Positions 24,194 to 35,839 of a stretch of 64,000 nt of DNA are shown piece after piece. Made by a program: the position numbers and the translations under genes. Position 1 is the stretch's first letter. The number at the start of each line of letters is the position of its first letter. The stretch is from Dipteris shenzhenensis (Eukaryota; Polypodiophyta; Polypodiopsida; Gleicheniales). The DNA is taken from the NCBI GenBank assembly GCA_047967505.1, contig CM106538.1. The stretch is one strand, 5' to 3'. The notes beneath the pieces are model-generated. The model saw only the letters and a list, made by a program, of their open reading frames with translations, ran no database searches and was not told the DNA's origin.

Positions 24194-26110
24194 ATGGACG
24201 AGCAACAACTCCCACCATTGCCGCAACACAAGTAGAAGGGTCTATACCTACGCCAATGGTGTCCACATCTATAGTAGATCATGCCAAATTGCCAGAGCAT
24301 AGGTAGAATGGCACAAGAAAGACAAATATGCATATCATTGATCAAATAGAACTTGCAAGATGCCATGCATGGACAACTCAACACAGTGAAGACATCCAAA
24401 GATGCATGGGATATGTTTGCAACACTTTATGAGTCTGAGAGCACATCCAGGATTCTCACACTGAGAAACCAGATCAACCAGAGTTTTTTCAACATCAATG
24501 AAACAAGACTCTAGAGTAAAATTCCAACAGAGTATTGCCATTCAGAGGAAAATTCCAACACTGAAAGAGTTACAGTTAGTGTTACTCGGTAGTAGAAGAA
24601 CTAAGATGCAAGCTATTCAAGCACACAAAGGTCATTCAAATGATCAAGCATTCACAACCTTAGATAGACGTGGAAACAGAGGTAGAGACATAGGTAGAGC
24701 ATCTCAATGAAGTCATCATCAACATCAAAATCAGCATTAGTAATAGCATCTACATCCGCAATAGCATTAGCATCAACGTCAACATCCAAGAGGAAATTAT
24801 TTCAACAGAGGAAGATTTCAAGGAAGAGGGAAGGCATCCACCAATGTGTCAAACATTTAGTGCAACTACCATCATAAGTTTGGACAGTATGAAAGAGATT
24901 GTTGCTGCAAGAAGTAGTATGACCAAGGAGGACAATCTTATAGCAATAAAGGGAATTTATGTGGAAGTAGAAATCACTATGATGGACATCCAAGTCACTG
25001 TCATTATGCCAATGAGCCTAACACTGTGTATCTTAAAAGTGAGGATATGCAAAAACTAACATAGGGTACATTGACATTGATTGTGAATCCAAAGCGGAAT
25101 GCAACTATCAAGTTGATCAAGTAGATAAAGAACCTTGGTATATGACAAAGCATTAGGAATGGTTCACAAATATGAAACCATTAGAAGGACTCATGACTGT
25201 TATCTACATGGTAGGTAACACATCAAATCTAGTTCAAGGGAAAGGCATTGTACCTATTAACAATTTCACTGGTATGAGAGGATTGGTAAAAGATGCACTC
25301 AATGTTTCAAAGCTCAGTAAGAACCTTTTATCAGTTGAGAAAATGATAAGACACAACTATCAAGTCATCTTTGATGGGGATGAATGCACAATCAGAGATA
25401 ACTCTAGAGGATACTAACTAGTGGCAAAAACATTCAAGGAAGGATGCTTGTTTAAAATGCAAGGTTCAATATTAGATTTGCATGCCATGTCAGCTCAATA
25501 GTAGCAGCCAATGCCACGTTTTGCATTATGGTATGAGATATGGACATATCTCAAAAGTTTAATATAATTAAGAAATCAGAATATGGAAATTGGAATTCTG
25601 AAACTTCAGTTTCTTGGAAAAGTTTGCAAAGCATGTTGCTTTGGTAAACGAAAGAGAACGAATTTTTGTAGAAGCACTAAATTTGATTCATACATATATA
25701 TGGGGTTATGCAGAGAACTGCAACATCAGTGGTTCACTTTACTTCTTGACTTTCATTGATGACTACATCATATATTGTTGGGTCTACTTTCTAAAGGAGA
25801 AATCTGAAGTCTTTTCTAGATTTCAAGAATTCAAAGCCATGGTAGACAACTAGATAGGCAGAACGATCAAAGTCATGAGATCAGCATTCATGGACTTTTG
25901 CAGAATTAATGGCATTCAAAGGCAATTCACATGTGTAGAAACTCCTTGATAGAATGCAATAGCTAAAAGGAAGAATGGGACTTTAGCAGATGGGCTAGAC
26001 CAATGGTCAGTGAGAAGCATCTTCCAAATCAATATTGGACAGAAGTAATTGTCACTGTAAACTATTTGCTTAATCAACTTTTGACAGAATCAATTCAAGG
26101 TATGACATTG
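24194..26110 (+). pseudogene. Ty1/copia gag-protease-integrase remnant
   Basis: Readable blocks in order: a gag segment KTSKDAWDMFATLYESES (24370-24510); a knuckle-like CNYHHKFGQYERDC (24861-24905) in which the second Cys and the His ligand are replaced; a protease region where WYMTKH runs straight into EWFTNMKPLEG, so the DSG active site is deleted; a GAG-pre-integrase block KLSKNLLSVEKMIRHNYQVI (about 25310-25370); and an integrase core ... YFLTFIDDYIIYCWVYFLKE (about 25740-25800), later ...GIQRQFTCVETP. Stops occur in several places. No LTR was assigned with confidence. Confidence 0.8.
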
Positions 26111-26705
26111 TTACAAAAATTATATTTTTTTGATATATCTTGCTTTGGACATTATTAATTTAGTCAAGTGTGACTATAGCAAAGTACTCCATAGGAGCAC
26201 ACCAGACGCGACAAGGGTCCTAGTGGATACTTTGTGTTGTTAGTTGGGGATGCCTGACTAGCTTGTGTTTTGCCATGCTAGATGGTTGGTATTGTGGGTG
26301 ATTCCATGTTAATACTGATGTCGCTAGTGTTATTGGTGTTGTGCTTGATTATTGTGCTTTGAGTGCAGTTATGTTGGGATCGATTGATTTGGTGATTCGT
26401 TCAATCGATTATTAATAACTAATGTAATTGGCGGCTTGAGTATAGGTGATGAAACTCATAGCGAGGATTGGAGTTAGTGTGAGGGTACTGATCGAGGTGT
26501 CACATAGTGCATTATATATGGCCATGGGCCAATTTTGTATTTGCTTTATTATTACAAGTCTGAGCAATATATTTTATAGTGGACATAATTCATTTTTGGG
26601 CCTAAGAAGGCTATGTAAATTAAATCCCTCATTTTTGGATGAGAGGGACAATTTTGGTTCCTTGGTGCTTTATACTCTAGATGAGGAAGCATGAGCCACT
26701 CATCT
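26111..26705. other. Unassigned stretch between copia and gypsy remnants
   Basis: No readable protein family. An 82-codon frame at 26446-26694 has no recognised domain. It may be the degraded 3' part of a retroelement, since it ends at a polypurine tract. Confidence 0.3.
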
Positions 26706-26834
26706 AGGGGGGAGAGATTGTACCCAGTTTGCTGTCGTTCTCATGGTGTGATTGTGCTCTTTTTCTCTAATTGATTAAGTGGTGAATTTGCATATTAAAA
26801 ACAATACCTTTTGGTTTCAGTGGTATCAAAGCCT
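26706..26834 (+). mobile_element. Polypurine tract, short LTR-like segment and tRNA-Met-type PBS
   Basis: AGGGGGGAGAGAT (about 26706-26718) is followed by TGTACCCAG, as at a 3' LTR start. About 100 bp later GGTTTCAG leads into TGGTATCAAAGCC (26821-26833), a one-mismatch version of the initiator tRNA-Met binding site TGGTATCAGAGC. Order PPT, LTR, PBS suggests either a junction of two tandem elements sharing one LTR or a very short LTR. The gypsy gag starts 600 bp downstream. Confidence 0.5.
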
Positions 26835-27426
26835 TGGTGATGCTCTTGTGAAGAAAGAAGGTTACCTTGTGGCTCATGGGAGAAGAAAAAAGACACCTTA
26901 GAAAGAGGACTACTAGACACATATGCAGAAAATAGAGTCCATGGGGGAGAGATAGTGCGCCCACAATGCCAGGCATGTGTTCTTGGAGCCCCATTCAAGC
27001 TCGCTCGTGTACTTATAGCCATGCAAATTTTGAAGTCATAGTCCTCAAACCTCACAACCTCATAGTGTGCAGACTTCAGAGTCTAGACGCCCATCAAAGA
27101 ATTTTGGCCCACGAGTTTTTCCTTGTATTCTAAACTCTGCAGATTGGAACCACGAATCACCGAGCAATTAATCGGAGATCAATCGAGTGCAAGGACGACT
27201 ATGAGTGACATCATCGATCACATATCTCCCACTCTAGCCTTTTCTATCTCTGATCAAAGAGCAAGATAAGTGATTTCTTTTGTTTTATATTTCATACACT
27301 TAGTATCTTCCTCCATCCATTTCTTACCATACACTCGAATCACACTTTTTCATCTGTTTAATTTCTCATACACTTAGTATCTCTATTTTTCCTCCGCTCT
27401 GCTTAATTTGTATTTATGGCATTATC

Positions 27427-30400
27427 ATGGCGCATCAGCCACAACCACCCATGCTCCAAGAGCAGTTAGACGCACTTCAAGCACAGTTGGCCGATGAGCG
27501 TGAGCATAGGGAGAGATTGGAAAAGAAAATCAATGGTAAGAAAAGGAAGAGACATTCATCTAATGATGAGTCATCTGACGATGATTCCGATGATGATACT
27601 ATTATCAAGACAGTCTAAGCCACATTGAGAGCACAAAATTCAAGAAAGGAGAGTAAGATAAGTAGAAAAGCTTTCTCATTTCAAAATTTCGATGGAAAGA
27701 AAGAATCACGCACTGTCTTGTCTTGGATCAGTTAGCTAGATGATTATTTCTTAGGGGAGAAATTCTCTGAAAAAGATAAGATTAAATGTGCTACAAATCA
27801 TTTAGTAGAGAGTGCTGCACTTTGGTGGAACATCACTAAGCATAGTAAAAGGCGACCAAAATCTTGGAAGTCTTTTCAAAAGCTCGTCAAGAGAGATTTT
27901 CTTCCCTCACATTTCAAAGCAAAAGCTAGACAATAGTGGGATACTTTTAGGTAGTTCGATAAGGAAACGATCTCCACATATACTAATAGATTTTGGCAAA
28001 CGTTGATCCAATTACAGTCCTTAGAGAAAGTTAATGAGCGAGATCAATGAAGGAAGTATGTGGTAGGTCTAAAATCTAAGTTGAGAGCTGAGATTAACAT
28101 GTTTCATCCTCGCTCACTGAGCTTTGCAATGTCTCTTGCAATGAATTGTGAAAGGAAGAATGGGATCCCAAAAGAAGGGAAAGATTTAGAACGGCATGTA
28201 CCCTTCCATAAGAAAAAGAGATTTGATAAAAAGCCCTTCTTTAAATCTAAAAACGGTTTTGTTCCATAGAAGACATATTCTTCTTTGAAGCCGAACAGTG
28301 GAAATTTTCTGAAGAAAGAAATAAGGTGTTTCAAGTACAACAAGGTGGGACACATAGCCACTGAGTGTCCCAAAAGAAAGAAGACCCTGACAGTGGAAGT
28401 GCATGTGATTGATGATGAAGCAGCCAAGCAAGAGTGAGGTAAGTATAATTGTCATGCTCTTCTAAAGATGAAAGGTTTCATTAATGGCAGAGAGGTTATT
28501 TTGCATGACGATGGTAGTGCACACGATTTCATTTTCGAAAGAACCTTAGCAAAGCTAAACCTAGAGTCTTTCCCACCTAACTATAAGGTCAAAGCTGCTT
28601 TTACCAAAACAAAGTACAATTGCACTAGAGAAGTCAAGAATCTTGAAATCTCAATCAAACCCTACAAGGATACACGAGACTTTCTAGTGGCACCCCTACA
28701 GGGAGTGGACATCATCTTAGGAATGCCATGGAGGCATCAATATAATCCTAAGATAGATTACAATTCACATCAAATGTGGATTGAGAAGGACACACAAGAA
28801 ATATGTCTGAAAAGCTCAATGAAACCTAAGTTTCAGTCCTTTACTCAACCACACACAAGCAAAAGAGCAATTAGGAAACGTGAGAAGACATATCTGATTT
28901 TGGTGAATATGGTAACGGCTACTCAACCAAACACTAAGCCTACCCACCAAAAGTTTCTTTCTTAGTTTTCTGATTGTTTCTTAGACGATTTGCTGCCTGG
29001 ACTACCACGTTCTCGACCTGAAGATCATAGGATAGAAATCTTGAAAGAAAACAATACAATGTCTGTGCTCAACAGATAACACGATCTCGTATGCATGAGA
29101 GAAAAGCAGATAGTATGGAGAATCAAAAATTTGATTACTCTAAAACTGATACAATAGATGGCACTACCTCCCAGCCGTGCGCTCTTATGTGAGAAGCTTT
29201 GATGGCCTGCTAGAAATAGTAGAGGACGCAGGCTAGATGCTAAGGAATCAGGGTTGCTGTAGCCAGTGATGATGATGGGCTTCATGGGCTTGCTCTTATA
29301 TAGCCACTAGTCATAGTCGATTAGACCCAATTGGGAGATCGACCCAATTGGCCCAAAACGGCCAACTGGAGGTCGGTCCCGAAATAGGCCAACGACCATA
29401 CGTTAGAACCGTGGTGCAGAATAGAGCAACTTACCTACGGTCCTCGTTCGGCCCACCATCCGAGATCACATCTGGGGTTCCAAATGGGCCTCATAGCCTG
29501 AGAGTGGGCTGCCCTGAGAAATGCTCCGTCTACCCTCAGTGCGGTCAGTCATGGGATGCCTTCTTGCACTTGCATGTAGCCTAGTTGGCAGTGTGCCAAC
29601 TCTATCTGAAGCCGTCTAGCCATCAAGCCACATGGCCCCCATTTGGTGTCCAAACCAAGACCTATCGGATAATCGAGCTAATCAAATGCCTTCTCCTCAT
29701 ATGGGGGGCTTACAAGTAGAGTTAGTTGGTTCCTGCGTAGTTACACGCGCGTAGTTACACGGCGTAGTTACACGAGAGTGGAGCATTGATACCTAACAAA
29801 TCTTACTGGGCAATACTCCACCTTGCAAAGATCCTTATAGAGTTAATCTGCTAGAACAAAAGGAAATTCAAAAGCAAGTGGAGGAACTGATAGAGAGAGG
29901 ATTGATAAGACCCAGCAGTTCTCCTTATGGAGCACCTGTCTTATTAGTCAAAAAGAAAAACGGAACCTATCGAATGTGCATAGACTATCATGCACTAAAC
30001 AAAATCATAGTGAAGAACAAATATCCAATCCCTAGGATTGATGATCTTTTGGACAAATTGAAAGGGGCCAAGGTCTTCAATAAGATAGATCTCAAATCCA
30101 GATATCATCAAGTTCATATGGTAGAAGAGGATATATACAAGACTGCCTTTAGAACTCAAATGGGACGTTATGAGTTCCTAGTTATGCCTTTGGGATAACT
30201 AATGCTCTAGCTACTTTTAGTAGAATGATGAACCGAATATTTCTTAAACACCAAGATTGTGTGGTAGTATTCTTCGATGATATTTTGGTGTTTAGCAAAG
30301 ACATTGAGGAGCATGAGGAACATCTGAAGCTAGTCTTTTCACTCTTGAAAGAAAATCAATTGTACATAAATCCTGAATAGAGCAGTTTCTTTCAAGATCA

Positions 30401-30667
30401 AATAGATATTTGCGTCACATTGTATTCGCCAATGGGATTCGAGTAGATCCAAAGAAGATTGAGTGCATAGTCACATGGCCTAAACCCCGAGATATACATG
30501 AATTAAGATCATTCTTGGGATTGTGTGCTTTTATAAAAAGTCTATCAAGAATTTCGCATATATTGCACATCCATTGACATACCTTCTTAGAAAAGCTAAA
30601 CATTTCTTATGGACTGAGCGTCAAGATAAATTTTTTATAGCTTTGAAAGAAGCTCTCACACAAGCTC
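27427..30667 (+). pseudogene. Ty3/gypsy gag-protease-RT element (split by a solo LTR)
   Basis: ATG at 27427 opens a coiled coil (LDALQAQLADEREHRERLEK) and acidic linker. The gag core follows (27660-28100, LVESAALWW, several TAG stops). A nucleocapsid knuckle CFKYNKVGHIATEC lies at 28327-28368, with its second Cys changed to Tyr. A protease-like block (28468-28800) has LHDDGSAHDFI in place of the DS/TGA active site, then VDIILGMPW. Reverse transcriptase (29878-30400) has [30 protein letters not shown] and a FFDDILVFS active-site block, with a one-base shift near 30195. The element stops near 30667, where a copia LTR begins; integrase is absent. Confidence 0.85.
29042..29798 (-). mobile_element. 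Solo LTR, 757 bp, with 5-bp target duplication
   Basis: Flanked by AATCT on both sides (29037-29041 and 29799-29803). The minus strand begins TGTTAGGTATC and ends in CA; it has TATATAAG near 29300 and no internal coding region. Reading the host gypsy pol across the insertion with one AATCT copy removed keeps the frame. Orientation is inferred from the TGTTAGG start and the TATA box. GTAGTTACAC repeats near 29738-29773 lie in the U3 end. Confidence 0.85.
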
Positions 30668-30844
30668 TGTGGGGGTTGTCACTGTGCCTTAACCCCGGTT
30701 ATGTACAATACTCAAACACATATATAAATGAATGAAAAAGAAGATTAGGGTGGTTCTGCACCCACCAAAACTTGTGTGGCTCTCTGTCTCTCTCTCTCGC
30801 TCTCTCTCCTTCTTCTGTTCTTGCTTCTGTTGAGAGCACTCTCA
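30668..30844 (+). repeat. Copia A 5' LTR, 177 bp
   Basis: Starts TGTGGGGGTTG, ends ...CACTCTCA, and is followed after two bases by a perfect TGGTATCAGAGC at 30847-30858. It contains CT repeats at its 3' end. A related copy lies reversed at 38977-39162 and a truncated reversed copy at about 31467-31549. It interrupts the gypsy RNase H region. Confidence 0.85.
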
Positions 30845-30846
30845 AC

Positions 30847-30858
30847 TGGTATCAGAGC
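30847..30858 (+). other. Copia A primer-binding site (initiator tRNA-Met)
   Basis: Perfect TGGTATCAGAGC, two bases from the LTR end. Confidence 0.9.
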
Positions 30859-31445
30859 TCGAGTGATTTAGCTGAGCGTGCGTGAATGCTTGGAAGCTCA
30901 GCAGCTCTGTGGGAGGAAGGAGAAGCTTTGTGGGAAGCTTTCTGGGTGACTTTACTTGCATCCGAGTATGCAGAGACCTTGGAGGAACCTTTGGAAAAGT
31001 CATTTTGGCTTTGCGAAGTGGTTTTGAGAGCCTATTAAGAGCTTTCAAAGAAAAAGTCGTTTTTTGAGCTTTTCCCTGTTCCGTTCGATGACAGAGACTC
31101 CGTATTGACTTGTAGAGGTAACTATTGCTTGCTTTTGGTGTCCACATTACTTCAGGAGCTTGGAAACACCTTCATTCTTGAATCCGGGATCATTTCATTG
31201 GACTTCTGGCTCTCTGTGTCAGTTTCTGCGTTTTTTGCCCGGGTGATGGAACTCAAGTTTGGAGCAACCATTTGCAGATCTGTCAGTTCCGGTGGACTCA
31301 AGAGGTCCTAAAACTTCTATGTTGCTCATCATTCGCACTCCGGTGGAGTTTACAAACAGCTCTGTTTCAAAAAACATTTTTCAGTCCGTGTGTTGGACCC
31401 AGTGATTGAGACCACGGTTTCCAAAACCGTCTGTCCCATTGCGTT
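30859..31445 (+). mobile_element. Copia A leader, truncated element
   Basis: Leader-like sequence matching the leader of element B (38560-38975 reversed), for example CTCTGTGGGAGGAAGGAGAA and GAAGCTTTGTGGG. No gag or pol follows. It stops at about 31445, where the truncated LTR of element B begins, so A is only an LTR plus leader. Confidence 0.65.
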
Positions 31446-31466
31446 CCGAACGCCCAAAAACCCATT

Positions 31467-31549
31467 CACATATATATATATGTGTGTGTGTGTGTGTTTG
31501 AGTATTATACATAATCGGGGTTAAGGCACAATGGCCTTTAACCCCACAA
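31467..31549 (-). repeat. Copia B 3' LTR, truncated
   Basis: The reversed sequence starts TGTGGGGTTAAAGGCC and carries CTTAACCCCGATTATGTA, matching the U3 ends of the other two LTR copies. Only about 80 bp remain, ending in an AT/GT microsatellite. A purine tract (GTGGGAGG on the minus strand) adjoins it at about 31550-31558. Confidence 0.75.
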
Positions 31550-31899
31550 CCTCCCACTTAAAGGCCAATTTGCCTTTAAGGGAGAAAAATAGTGAGCATA
31601 CTATCCAATGTCCATCAATACACGACAATAATCAATCTGTTGACTAGGTAGACTCTTCGTTAGCATATCTACAAAGTTATCATCTGTATGAACCTTGACA
31701 AGCTCTATGCGCTTGTCCTCAAGTACCTCCTTGATGAAAATGGTACCTCACCTCAATGTTTTTGGTCTTTGCATGAAAGACCTAATTTCATGCTAGTTGA
31801 ATAGCACTCATGGAATCACTATGCAATGTCAGTACACCTGTATGAGTCCCCAAGTCTCCCATTAGCCGATTAAGCCATATAGCCTCCTTGCAACCCTCT

Positions 31900-32259
31900 A
31901 TGGCTACAACATACTGGCCTGTGTGTAAGACAAATCAGCATACTTCTGTGCACGAGACATCCACGACACTGCATCACCTACAAAGGTGAACACGTAACTA
32001 GGAGTGGATCTCTTGCTATCCACATGCCCTGCATAGTCTGAATCTATGTATATAAGTACATGCATCTCTCCTATGCCAAAGTAGATACACATCTCCTCAT
32101 GATGCACTTAACTGTCTCCCAATGCCTCTTTCCTGGATTAGCCATATATTGGCTAACAACTTCCAGTGCAAATGCAATGTTTGGTCTAGTAGCTATCATA
32201 GCATACATAAGACACCCAACTGCTGATGCATAAGTAGCCTTGGCCATCATGGCCCTCTC
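31900..32259 (-). pseudogene. Copia B RT C-terminus and RNase H
   Basis: Readings include KATYASAVGCLMYAMIATRP, VSQYMANPGKRHWE and YIDSDYAGHVDSKRSTPSYV (RNase H: DxDxAGDxDxRxSTxGYVF). This is the part of pol beyond the inserted non-autonomous element, and the frame joins its other half at 35196 if one target-duplication copy is removed. Confidence 0.8.
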
Positions 32260-32621
32260 TGTTAAGAAACTGAATGAGACCGCCACTAAGCCTAGGGCTA
32301 CATGAGATTAGTGTAACAATCATGGAGGATTGAACCATACAAGAAAATCCATTACGGGAGATACAACAATGTAGGCAACACTCAATCAATCTATTCCAAT
32401 GCTTGATAAACAATACAATGATAGACCTCTTATATAGAGAGTCTCAAGGCATAAGCCTACTGTGTGGCATCCTCTGATCCACATCCAACTTGTGGTGACC
32501 AATGTCCCACATCCATTCATGTAGTCCACATCCTCTTGTGTGGCTACCATAATTCCCACAAACATACCCCTCTAGAGTACCAACACAATATCCCATCAAT
32601 TGGACATTGCACATTTCAACA
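32260..32621 (-). repeat. 3' LTR of the nested non-autonomous element
   Basis: 362 bp. The minus strand starts TGTTGAAATG and ends TTTCTTAACA. The purine tract lies at 32622-32630. It has CTCTTATATAGAGAG in its interior, palindromic around a TATA-like core. Confidence 0.9.
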
Positions 32622-32630
32622 CCCCTCCTC

Positions 32631-34816
32631 AATGTACAATCATATGTGACCATCTCATCTCTCACCCCCAATGATTTGGCATTGCCAAACTCACTCTCTC
32701 AACACTCCCCCTCAATGACAAATTGGAGTGTTCAACAAATGTGTGTGCATGTGTCTAGCAACCTAGACACCTTATCATCCACTTTACACACCATGCTGTG
32801 CGGGCGGGACACCCAAGTGCTTTTTAGACACCCCATGTGTCAGGGAGAAGGAACCAACCCAAGTAGTACATCATCAATGTACACTACTCCTGCACACCAC
32901 AATCAAATATCTTTTTGCGCACTCGTGGGCTCGGGCAGAGGACCCTCATAAACATGGGTGAGAGAAAATTACATCCATTTTATGCCAATGCAAGGGCAGG
33001 GCACCCACAGTGATCTCAGTCATAGTGTATACAACATATCCATGATTTGCCATACACGCCGATGCTGTGCCAATTTTTCAAGGCATAAGAAAAAATTTCT
33101 TGTACAAAAGGGGTTTTTAAGGTGCATAAAATAAGGATAATGTGCATGTGGCTAAAATAGGTAGGGTTCCAACCCTAAGGACTTTGGCTCCATGTTTGTA
33201 ATCGTCTACCATCAAACTTTTTCCTGCTGCAGCTGCTCTCATGCCGTCATGTTGAGTTCTCCTTCAATCTGTGGTTATGCTCTTCTTCAGCGAGCCTTCT
33301 TCAGTGCCTTTCTCATAGCTTACACTTCTCTTTATTTCTTTCTTGCAAGATCTGCACGAGGAGCTCCCTCCTGCAATGTAGAAGGGCGCCTGCATTTCCC
33401 CATCCATGGCTCCTCGACAGTAGCTGGTGGGATACTATCAACAACTCTTCCTCCCTGCAAGATGGTGTCTATTTCGCTCTTTGCTCGGCTTATGCTTTGG
33501 TCGGCGCTGCTACCTTCGTTCCTCTTTTCTACAGATCGTCACTTGTTCTTGTGATGTTGAATGTCATTCAGCTGCTCTCCCTGGGCTTCTATGGCATTGA
33601 ATTCTTCAAATCGTTAAAACGATTCCCATGTTCAGAAAACAAATCAGCTCTCCATTGGCTATTTGTTTCCTTTGTCTATTGCATACATCAGACGTCTACT
33701 CTAGGTAGCAACTTGGTTGATTGACTTCAACAATACATCCGAATCAATGTCACACTATTTCTCTTTCTTCTTTTGCTATTGTTGCAAGTCTTCTTTCACA
33801 CTTCCAAGACATCGATTTGTACTGAAGGTGCTCTTCTCTTGCACAAGTGGCCCTTCACTGGCTCCTTTTGGGTCCGATTGATTGCTCCTATCTCTCAACC
33901 AATTCATTGATTCGTTCTTTGCCTGCGGAGCATCCCATGATGCCGTCATTGCTGCTTGACATTTCTTCTTGAATTTGCAAGCTGGTGCAACCTCTAAGCT
34001 TTTCTTCTTGCTGCACCATTATCTTCTTTAACAACATCTGCCCTGTTCTCTATTAATTATTTTAGTCTAGAAACAGTTTTCAGGCATGCTCGTTGCTTTG
34101 TGGCTACACCAGTCATATCCTTCTTATTGAGGCACTAATTTTATGAGCACACAAAGCTCATAAGGCCAATGTGTCCTTCACTGATCTGTCTATTGTCTTG
34201 AGTTTGCTGTCAAAGCTTCCAAACATACACCCATATGTGCACCTAAACTGTGCCTTTCAACACTACTTGCTCAACTTTCTTGAGCACAAACTAACATCTG
34301 TGTGCTTCGGATCTTAACCAACAGCAAATTGCAGTAGCATGTGATTTGAATCTTAACCAACAGCAAAATTGCAGTAGCACTCTCTAGTATTTTTTACACC
34401 AGCATCAGTAGGAGCAACGTCCTTCAACAATCTTCATCGTCCCAGCAAACAGTGTTCTTTTCTTTGTAGCAGCAATATCTCCTCACAGCAATAGGTCCTT
34501 CTTTGTAGCAGCAGTATGTCTTCCACAACATCTTCTTCTCTTCGGCAGCATCTTCCATAGCAATAGCTTGCTTCTTTTCTGCAGCAACAAGTCTTTGACT
34601 TTCTTGAGAAGTAACTGAGCAGCCACAATATCACAACAACCATCCTCTTGAGCAGCAACTTGAACTCTTTCTCGGGTAGCAGCTGGATTCTCTGTTCTTG
34701 CACAAGGTCTCACATAATCTCTCCGAAATCAAATGATAAAGAGTGTTGCCATATTTTTATCTATACAAAAGACATGAAAGAAAACACACTAATCTACCTA
34801 AGCTTGTGGACTACCA
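32631..34816 (-). other. Interior of the nested element, no retroviral-type genes
   Basis: No retrotransposon domain in six frames. Part (34430-34680) is a GCAGCAA/GTAGCAGC-rich stretch giving Gln/Leu/Cys-rich low-complexity frames. A 120-codon plus-strand frame at 33192-33554 has hydrophobic patches but no recognised family. The material may be host-derived or spacer. Confidence 0.5.
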
Positions 34817-34828
34817 GCTCTGATACCA
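34817..34828 (-). other. Primer-binding site of the nested element
   Basis: The minus strand reads TGGTATCAGAGC, a perfect initiator tRNA-Met site, directly at the LTR end. Confidence 0.9.
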
Positions 34829-35190
34829 TGTTAAGAAACTGAATGAGACCGCCCTTAAGCCTAGGGTTACATGAGATTAGTGTAACAATCATGGAGGATT
34901 GAACCATACAAGAAAATCCATTACAGGAGATACAACAATGTAAGCAACACTCAATCAATCTATTCCAATGCTTGATAAACAATACAATGATAGACCTCTT
35001 ATATAGAGAGTCTCAAGGCATAAGCCTACTGTGTGGCATCCTTTGATCCACATCCAACTTGTGGTGACCAATGTCCCACATCCATTCATGTAGTCCACAT
35101 CCTCTTGTGTGGCTACCATAATTCCCACAAACATACCCCTCTAGAGTACCAACACAATATCCCATCAATTGGACATTGTACATTTCAACA
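34829..35190 (-). repeat. 5' LTR of the nested non-autonomous element
   Basis: 362 bp, same ends as its partner, followed on the minus strand without a gap by the primer-binding site at 34828-34817. Confidence 0.9.
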
Positions 35191-35195
35191 CTCTC

Positions 35196-35820
35196 CTCAC
35201 TTGATTTGGGACTATCTGCCTAACTGAATTTCACATATTGAGGCAATGGAGTACTTACATCCTCCCCCCCCTCCATATTGAAATGCTACAATACTTTTGT
35301 AACATACTCCTTTTGTGAAAGCCAAAGGAGTTTCCTACTCCGGTCACGTGTGATGTGCATACCAAGAATATGACATGTAGGTCCCAAATCCTTCATGTCA
35401 AAGGACTCATGCAACTTGGCCATTTTCATACAGATCATAAGTGTGCTTGTTGCTAGCCAATAGCATATCATCCACATAAAGTGCCAGGAGTATCAAGCTA
35501 TTGTCCTTAGCCCTTTTAGTGTAAAGGCACTGATCAATCTCACTTCTTCTGAAACTTTGGGACCAAATGAAAGCATCAAACTTCTGATATCATTCTCTAA
35601 GCGCTTGCTTAAGGCCATAGAGACTCTTTCTCAACTTGCAAACCAAATTCTCTTTGCCCTTTTCTTCAAAGCCTTCTGGCTGTACCATGTAAATTTCCTC
35701 ATGCAGATCCCCATGCAAGAAAGCTATCTTGACATCCATTTACATAAGCTCCATATCCTTTGCTTCCACAAGTCCAAGTACACATCTAAGTGTGGTCATC
35801 TTCACAACCGCAAGTGTGAG
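35196..35820 (-). pseudogene. Copia B reverse transcriptase core
   Basis: The minus strand reads [61 protein letters not shown] (the YVDD active site) and MKDLGPTCHILGMHI. These are the classic copia RT blocks in order, with scattered frame changes. YVDD is intact. Confidence 0.85.
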
Positions 35821-35839
35821 AGAAGATAAATAGGCGAAT

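Larger units (their letters stand above)
32260..35190 (-). mobile_element. Non-autonomous LTR element (LARD/TRIM-like) nested in copia B
   Basis: Two 362-bp LTRs in direct orientation (32260-32621 and 34829-35190) flank a 2.2-kb interior. CTCTC target duplications lie at 32255-32259 and 35191-35195. On the minus strand the 5' LTR ends ...TTAACA and abuts TGGTATCAGAGC, and a GAGGAGGGG polypurine tract precedes TGTTGAAATG of the 3' LTR. By eye the LTRs differ at 7 of 362 positions. No gag, protease, RT or integrase is readable inside, so it would need enzymes from another element. Confidence 0.92.

Noticed and set aside
28186-28455. Minus-strand frames opposite gypsy gag
   Set aside because: Antisense of the nucleocapsid region; no independent support.
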